Assembly: GCA_002205965.3 (NCBI GenBank)
Contig: NADL03000649.1
Location: 744,001-808,000 of the forward strand
Direction: 5' to 3'
Length of the DNA: 64,000 nucleotides
Origin: Kappaphycus alvarezii
Lineage: Eukaryota; Rhodophyta; Florideophyceae; Gigartinales; Solieriaceae
Part shown: positions 57,246-64,000 of the stretch, one piece after another
Numbering within the stretch: position 1 is the stretch's first letter
Layout: every line of letters starts with the position of its first letter
Program-made: the position numbers and the translations under genes
Notes under the pieces: model-generated
Database searches by the model: none
The model's input: only the letters and a program-made list of their open reading frames with translations
What the model was told of the DNA's origin: nothing

Positions 57246-58900
57246 TTTACTGAGATTTGTTTCTCAGTTACTTTAGGGGTTTTCAATGACTTCGCATGTT
57301 GCACCCAAGTAGATCATTGGTAAAAACTTGTTATTAACAAAAAAAACAACCTAGGTGCGTCAAGGTGCTTTCTAACTGGCGTTCTAACCAATAACTGGCT
57401 GACCTGACTTTCGACATGCAACCAGGCCACTTACCATATCTGGCACCGTCCCTCGAAGGACATTCTGCCCTATACACAACTTCCCCATGAAGAATACAAG
57501 CGTAGAGACCTTCTTCCCGTGCCTTACTGACTAAGATCAGAGGATGAGAACAACTATAGAGGTAGTAGTACAACAGCTAGCTTCGGTCTCTCGAGGAGAA
57601 CCAACCAAAACGGTCGCATAGGGTAGAGAAGTAGAGACCCAAAAGTAATAAAAAATAAGCGCAACAAATAGAACCAAAAGTCCGATAAACATGAGTACAC
57701 GTATTAACCAACGGTCATGCAAACAACATTATCTGGAATAGAAACGTAAACGGAACAAACAAAACAATGCAACTGAAGGCACCGTTAAACTACAAACAAA
57801 AACATATATGGGGAAAAAATGGAGAAAGTATGCCTACTGTATCTCCAGCCATTAACTCACTGGGTTCAATCCAACCTGCAAATGTTCCTCAAATAAACAT
57901 GGAGAAAACATAACGAATTAGCCAAATAGACCGTCGAGGCCAAGACGAGATAAAAAAAGAAGGATAAAACAGGGACTATTTTCGTCAGCATACCTGCGGA
58001 ATGTTCCGCGAACGCAACATGAGGTAAATTGATGACTTTAGAGGAGATTAATTATTGAATATGGTGAATCTTCAAGTCAATGTCCTTGTTTCTGACCGAT
58101 ATCGACATTCTCGATCCTAAGCATTGTGCTGATGAACTGCCCATTAGCACGTCCATGGGCTTAAACGACGCGTTTGAATCCCAAGGCTCTGAATGACATA
58201 TTTCCCAAAAATGTTTGGGGATTCACGAAACTTCTTTTGCACAATATGAAGGAGCTACGCATTCATATTCTGCTGACGACAATGCCAGGAATTATTGCTG
58301 TTTTTTTCAAAAGGACTGGATGTGGTGCAACCGCTGACCACTAACAAAACCAACAACCAACAGGTTGTCCGATTTCCTCCTCTGACAATAAATTGAGAAG
58401 TGGCAAACTATAGCTGCGGCAGTGGTAGAGACTTGTACGGACAAGTCGATACTAGATTCTACTCGGCGTAGGGCGGTACTCCCACCTGTCCAGCAAAGAC
58501 CTATCTCCGTAGAATGGATTGCGTACGGCCCACCTCAGGGCCGACGGCTGGCCTTTTCGGCGCGGATCGCTCCTTACGCCGACTCCTTGAGGGACTTACC
58601 GTGGTCCTGTCGATACCTTGTAACAGCGGTGAAACCTTACCGCACCACAAGAACCCCAGCAGGGATCGCCGGCACGACGTTACCCGCGGTGCGTCGCTCG
58701 CTCCATCAATACCCAGTGGGTACTCCCGCGCACGCATCATCGGCACAAACAGTCACCTGCGGCTGTCGCAACCTGCCGCGATGGAACCAACGCTAGTCGC
58801 TAACGGAAGCGTCGAAAGGGGAAGGGATAGAGGGGTACCAAGGACTTCCGCGCTCCGCAATGAGCGCTTATAGTAGGGAATAATCGATCGATAGAGTCGC
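57246..58900. other. No recognised gene
   Basis: A/T-rich sequence to 58.4 kb, then a GC-richer block (58.42-58.9) lying on the 3' side of the minus-strand copia fossil that may be part of its decayed terminal repeat. No matching partner repeat was found at the other end. Confidence 0.4.
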
Positions 58901-61750
58901 AACTATATGGGGTCGGGAGATCGTATAGGTCCAAGGTGACTTTAATCTCAAGGGGGGTAAGGAGGGGTATTGGACCTTATATATACAAAGTCCCCCCGTT
59001 CCCGCTGCCGGCTCAGGTAAGCATGTTGCATGGATCTAATATGGATCCAGATATATTCTATCACTAGCTACTCTAAACAGTTACAGCAGCCGCCATGGGC
59101 CGCGCACGCATTCCATGCGCTGTAGGACCCCCACAGTAGGGGATCAACTTAAACTTGTACCCCTAATGGCGTGGCTTTGGGGTAGGGCACTAGCAATGCA
59201 CTCCACTGGAGCGTTGTTGATAGCGACTAGGAAGCCATTGGTTGAACTTATGGCTTCATTGCATCCCAAGTCGGCGTCAACGAACGCGACGAGAGAGGAG
59301 GGGCCAAGGCCGCAGTTGGCCCAGAAGTGAAGTCTGTAATCAATATTACCGGCGAGGTAACGCATGAGTCGTTTGGGATTAGATGCGTGGCGTAGTTTCG
59401 GGGTATGGAGGTGACGAGCGAGGGAAGAGACCGAAACCATAATTCAGGGCGTATGCTGAGGGTGAAATAAAATAAGCCACCGATTATCGAGCGGTACTGC
59501 ACATAGGAAGCCTATAGGAAGAAGAGACTCATCTGCATAAGCACAAAGGAGATCGGAGTTCAAAGGGAGTGGTGTACGAACGCCGTTAGCTTCATTAAGG
59601 CCGTGGGTTTCCAAGGGTTGGTTCGCGTACTAAGTTTGATCGACCGTGATGAAATCGGGCCTCTGTATATGTTCCAACCGATGAGAGAGTGAACCGCCCG
59701 AAAAAGTTTCACATCGAAACGAGCAGAGAACTTGTCTTTGAACGAATCCACCCGCGAGCTGCTACTAGAGTCACGCGTGAAATCTTCAACGACAAAGGCG
59801 ATGAGGATTAAGTCCTAGTAGTCCTGTTAGAAGTAGAGTCGAGCATCGTACCGGGAGGTGCAGAAACACCCTGAGTGAAGGCATTTTTCGAACAGAGAAC
59901 CCCAAATTTTGCCGGCCTGACGAGAGCCAGACATTGACATCACCAGCTCTGCAACATGTTCTGATTTGAGAGGAACGCCGGAAGAGTCGTTTAGTTGTTC
60001 CATGAGAATCAGAATGTCCATTAATCCATATAAATATGCAATGTAGACATCAACTCCCTTCAATTGAAGATTTTAGCTAGCAGCCAAAGTGATTAAGATG
60101 CATAACGTTTCGTGAGTGGCGATTAGGCTATATGCATTCTCTAGATCAAGTCAAAAAAAGGCATTTTTTGTCTCCACGCCGCACCGAGCCTTTTGGAAGA
60201 AAGATCCGTCTTTTTTCGGCTTCAGACAGATGGACCAAAGGTACGGGACTGTTCGGATATCGTTAGTGCGAGGGACGAGTTTCTAAGTACGGCGCTCAAC
60301 ATGAGTATTGAACGCCCTATCTGTTGCCGCTGCTCAGTCAGGGCCCTCAAAAGCTTATCTGAAGGGCGGTGGTAAGTGAGTATCTGCCAATGTTTTCTTC
60401 GAAACTAAAACGTGAGGTTACATGTTGGTAGAGAAAGTGAGTACGGGCATTAGAACTTTTTTGTCGGTTTCGTCGGTAAGATTTGGTTCCTGCAGTTGAT
60501 CTTCACTGAGCGCTTCGAGCTCCATTTGTCTTAAGGTGCCGTACATGAGCGAAAAGAGATTCGTTAATTCCGTAGACGTCATGGAGTGGAAGTCCCTGTC
60601 CCGAGTGATGATGATTCTATCCACCAAGGGAGCTAAGACTCAATCAGGGATACGTCACTTTCAATACCAACGAAGTGGCAGAAGACTGTGCAAGGAAGAA
60701 GTTTCTTTTGGGGAGCCGTTTTCGGGCGATAAACGGAAGCGTAAACTTGTTTTCAAAACTCGGGGATGTTTGAGAAGTCAATCTTGGTTATGGGGCTCCA
60801 TAGAAGATTGGGTATTTGGTTTCCAATTATCTCAGATAGTGCGCAATTCCGGAGCAAATTGGAAAAATTTATGGCTTCTCTCCAGAGACATTTCGGGAGT
60901 TCACTGGCCATCAGTAAGACGCGAATGCGATTCCAGTGCTCTTGGATTAGGCGCTCGGCAGACTCATTTCTTTCGGACGCATGAGATGGAGAATAATTGA
61001 AGCCAATTCCGTCGCGGTGCGCAAATTGTTGTACGTCTTCACCCCTATTTTCCCCGGGCCGGTCACGCATGGTGTTTTATAGCGGCAGTTGACCAAAGAA
61101 CTCGGTTTCGGAACGATTGCGATACCATTCTAGTTTCCGGTATGTCCTATCCTTTGCGTTCAGCATAGAGGCATCGGATTTGGCGATGTTATCATCAAGG
61201 ACGCTGAGAGTCTATCTGCTTCCAGCGAGATTCGGCGTTATGGGACCGGAGATGTCAAGTCGGATGAGATAGAATGGGTGGTTCGGGACGAAACTTCTTG
61301 AAAGTTTAGATGAGCGGCGTGCCCTTGCTTTAAGACAAGTTATGCATTGGAGTTGCTGCAGCGATTATATTTTAAACAAGAGCATAGAGGGTACTAGTTA
61401 TGAATGAAAGACTGATGTAGCGCTCGACGCCCAATTAGCCGGTCTGTCCATGCCATTCAAGCGCTCTGCTTTTCATGGGACGGACAGCTGCTTTTAGTGT
61501 TTAAATCGACTCTATGTCACCCATTTCCATCATGTAAAATCTGAATGATCTCGAACTCTCCCAGATAATGGCCCTTGTCAGCTTATGAAGGAATAAGCAG
61601 CCGTTGAAGGGCTTGATCAAATCCGTGAACGCGATGATAAATTCTGACTTGAGCAGCCGACGTATAGAATCTTGGAAGTGAAATGAAGAGCGAGAAAGGC
61701 CTTTAAGATCATACCTCTGTGGGGCGCTGCTAGCCCGGGGCAGCTGGGGT
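58900..61750 (-). mobile_element. Ty1/copia-type LTR retroelement fossil, old
   Basis: Minus-strand relics in copia order: integrase zinc-binding and core region (about 61.4-60.75 kb; HLM...SERNESAERLIQEHW), reverse transcriptase (about 60.06-59.6; GVDVYIAYLYGLMD, then SGSRQAGKIWGSLFEKCL) and RT tail/RNase H (about 59.45-59.1; NPKRLMRYLAGNIDYRL, then VAFVDADLGCN). It is heavily broken (more than ten lesions by eye), and intact LTRs could not be located, so the outer limits are approximate. Much older than the element at 13.6-20.4 kb and of a different copia lineage. Confidence 0.65.
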
Positions 61751-63912
61751 GCAGGGCGAGTTGTAAGCCCGCCCGCGGAAAGGGCTCTATAATCGATGGC
61801 AGTGCGCGCGTTCAGGGGGCCCGGAATGAGCGTAGATAAAAGGATAAAAGAGAGCTCGGTAGAGCGGGATAAAAGGGATACAGGGGAGGAGTGCGGGAGC
61901 GCACGGTAGTAGAGCCTTGGTCGTGCTAGCGACGCACCGTCACTCCAGGGGTGACGAAGAGTCTTCCTAAAGACTACGCTTTCTGAAGCGAAAGTTAAAG
62001 GAGGAGCACCTTGGTGACTTTACTCATCTTACGGTCCCACGTGTGACCTTACCTAAGTACAGTGCCGGTAGTCAGGCGGTGGGGGCTCCCTACTACGGTA
62101 ACTATCCTGCAGTACTATGTAAACCTACTGTACAGTGAGCTAGTGTACCTAGCGTACACTGCCCAACGGGCGTACAATACACTTTCTGTACCCTGTAGCC
62201 TAAAAGTAGAAGTTAGACTAAAACTAAAATAAACTAAAATGTTCCATAATAATTAAAAAGTTTTCCAAACTATTTCACCCCCGTCTCACTGTCTGCCGTG
62301 CCAGACCCCCAGCGGTGACACTGCCATTCTACGCCACCCATTGGCGGATTCCAATGGCCCGTTTCGGCCGCTTTTGGCCCACAGTACCCCACACCCTGGA
62401 GTACTACACGGCCCCCTCTGAGGCACGCGTGCGCCTTAGCGCGCTTATCCGCACTCTGGGCCCAAGGGGAGGTGCATGATCTTCTCAATCCCCTTCATGG
62501 CGATACCCAGCGTGCACATCCCTTCCAACCCCCTCTGCATCCGGACGCCACCCTGCGGGCCTCCCCGGCTCTATCTTCACCCCACAGTCGTATTCTCCCT
62601 TGATATTACTTCCACTCCCCCGCCGTATAAAGGCCCTTCGTGTCGACCTCTTCGACTTCCGCTCCGTCGCACATTCACTGTCGCGACCTCCTCCCGCTTT
62701 GGGTACGCTCCTTTATCTCCTTTTGTCGGGCGCGACCCTGCGTGTCCTGTCTCTCTGCTATATCCGGGTCGCCCAACAATAGCGATCCCTAGCGGGGCGA
62801 CGCACGCCCCTCGGAATCAGAGGCTCCTATTCCCACGCCGCCGCGTATTCGTCCTGCTAACCCTCTTCCTGCCTTGTACGGGGCCTTGCCGTACATTCTC
62901 GAACCCCCAGCGCACCCATGTTTGTAGTGCAATGCGGTGCGCAGTTCTTCTCGTCTATGAACGGAACACCGTCAGACAATGAGAAACCCAACACACACAC
63001 ACCAAGACCCACAGGGTGTTCGCTGTCCCTCTTTCTCTTTAAGCACCCTGCGATGCGGTAGCACAGCTCGCCGACGGCGAGGAGAAATGGAGTTGGAAGA
63101 GCGGGGGTAATTCCTTGGACGGCTGGACGGTATACTTGTCCTCCGGGTTGTAAGGCCGGGCCGTGGTCCGCGGAATGCTAAAACCTTGGTAAGGATCGAT
63201 TCCAAAGAATCGTATACACCAGGGGTGTAATACTTGGACAAAGAAGATGCAGTATTGGGTCAGCAGTGCTGAATATCTCCTTTGGAGATAAGGATGTTGT
63301 CACCAACGACAACCTTGAAGTTCCGATTTGTATATAGACGCCGGAGTCCGGGGCGCCAAGCGTGAGTAAATATCACTGACAAACAACAAAACGGGTATTG
63401 TAATATTGGATAGAGAGGGGGAAATAGAAGGGGGGACCCGGGCGGATAAACGTGGCTATAGCCAAAGTTGCCGTTGGCAAGGTTTCTGCAAAGGCGGAAG
63501 TTGGGAGTCAAGTTCAGAGCCAACACCGGGGTGGCTGTTTAATCTGGGGCCCTAGTGGCCAGGTAGGTATAAATACTAGTTAGGTAGGTTAGGGTTATCT
63601 ACGACGGCAGGGTGAGTGAAGTGAGGGAGATCCAAGTTAGAGATAAGAAAACTCGACACTTGGCCCAATAGTTACCTTTCACTTGCGAAAATATCAGGTC
63701 CAATTTGGGGGCCGAGTGGTCCAGATGGCAAGCCCTCAAGCCCCATCGGGTGGGTATACAGTACCGAAAATAATAGTGGGCGACAAAAGAAAATTGCCCT
63801 TACTGTACTGTCCAGTACAGTGACCGCTGGTTAGCAGTGAATCAGATCAAAAAAAGATCAACAAAATTAGCTCTGCCGATGGCAGTACAGTGTGAGTGCC
63901 TATTGCACTACA
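61751..63912. other. Repeat-like region, no recognised gene
   Basis: GC-rich and pyrimidine-rich blocks (61.75-62.1 and 62.4-62.95 kb) include a TATAAAG at about 62625 and look like terminal-repeat or promoter remnants of retroelements, without a visible partner. ORFs near 63.0-63.5 kb lack known motifs. CTACTGTACAGTG occurs near 62128, and ACTGTACTGTCCAGTACAG at about 63800-63822. Confidence 0.45.
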
Positions 63913-64000
63913 ATGTTGTCCTCCTGCGCCCACTACGCCCACTCGGCGTCCCACGACGACTACCTCACATCCGACAACGCCCCCTCTAATCTTCATGGAC
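63913..64000 (+). CDS. Possible start of a gene running off the window
   Basis: The ATG at 63913 (CTACAATGTTGTCC) opens a frame that stays open to the window edge (29 codons: MLSSCAHYAHSASHDD and on). The sense strand is C-rich, like the first few hundred bases of the host genes here, and TACTGTAC motifs lie about 90-110 bp upstream. Too short for a family call. Confidence 0.3.
   Translation, partial: MLSSCAHYAHSASHDDYLTSDNAPSNLHG

Noticed and set aside
62400-62960. Solo LTR with a TATAAAG promoter
   Set aside because: Composition and the TATA box are suggestive, but no second copy and no defined ends were found.
1-64000. CRISPR arrays, rRNA genes, operons or riboswitches
   Set aside because: No regularly spaced direct repeats with unique spacers, no rRNA core sequences, and the gene set is eukaryotic.

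Overview
The window reads as a nuclear contig from a eukaryote with few or no introns. It has recognisable eukaryotic housekeeping genes: UTP5/WDR43, ALG5, holocytochrome c synthase, a C2H2 zinc-finger protein and a thioredoxin-fold membrane protein. These sit in short, tight groups separated by long stretches of decayed transposons. Intron-poor gene islands in a transposon-rich background, a System III cytochrome c haem lyase, LINEs and copia elements of algal type, and a bacterial-type importer ATPase all fit a red alga best. That placement is an inference; nothing here proves the species.

Layout. 0-1.85 kb: traces of an unrecognised minus-strand gene. 2.08-3.39: a decayed Tc1/mariner element. 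3.4-5.8: a cluster of LINE 3' ends. 6.3-9.35: a small gene island with UTP5 and a convergent thioredoxin-like gene. 9.80-13.35: a complete-ended hAT transposon with a perfect 8-bp target duplication. 13.62-20.37: a young copia-type LTR element carrying an extra zinc-finger ORF ahead of gag. 21.4-22.0: one unrecognised ORF. 25.0-27.85: an old LTR/DIRS-like fossil. 28.8-30.4 and 34.4-35.85: two copies of one PIF/Harbinger-like family. Between them, 31.94-34.34: a pogo element with matching inverted ends. 35.9-37.3 and 40.5-42.3: two copies of one LINE family. 44.4-54.6: the main gene island, with ALG5, a zinc-finger gene, a NitT/TauT-type ABC ATPase with an AAA-associated tail, and cytochrome c haem lyase. 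56.5-57.25: another LINE tail. 58.9-61.5: an old copia fossil. 63.9-64.0: the probable start of a further gene running off the edge.

Three signals cross the window. (1) Host genes switch base skew inside the gene: the sense strand is C-rich near the start codon and G-rich further on. (2) Intergenic DNA is peppered with the motif TACTGTAC/GTACAGTA, sometimes expanded into a pentamer microsatellite. (3) Four of the six host genes that can be read need a one-base change of frame; sequencing or assembly error is the likeliest cause.

Functionally, UTP5 belongs to the small-subunit processome. ALG5 and the thioredoxin-like protein act at the ER, haem lyase in the mitochondrial intermembrane space. 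The ABC ATPase looks like the energising subunit of a bacterial-style importer, and its permease and binding protein are not in this window. They do not form one pathway.
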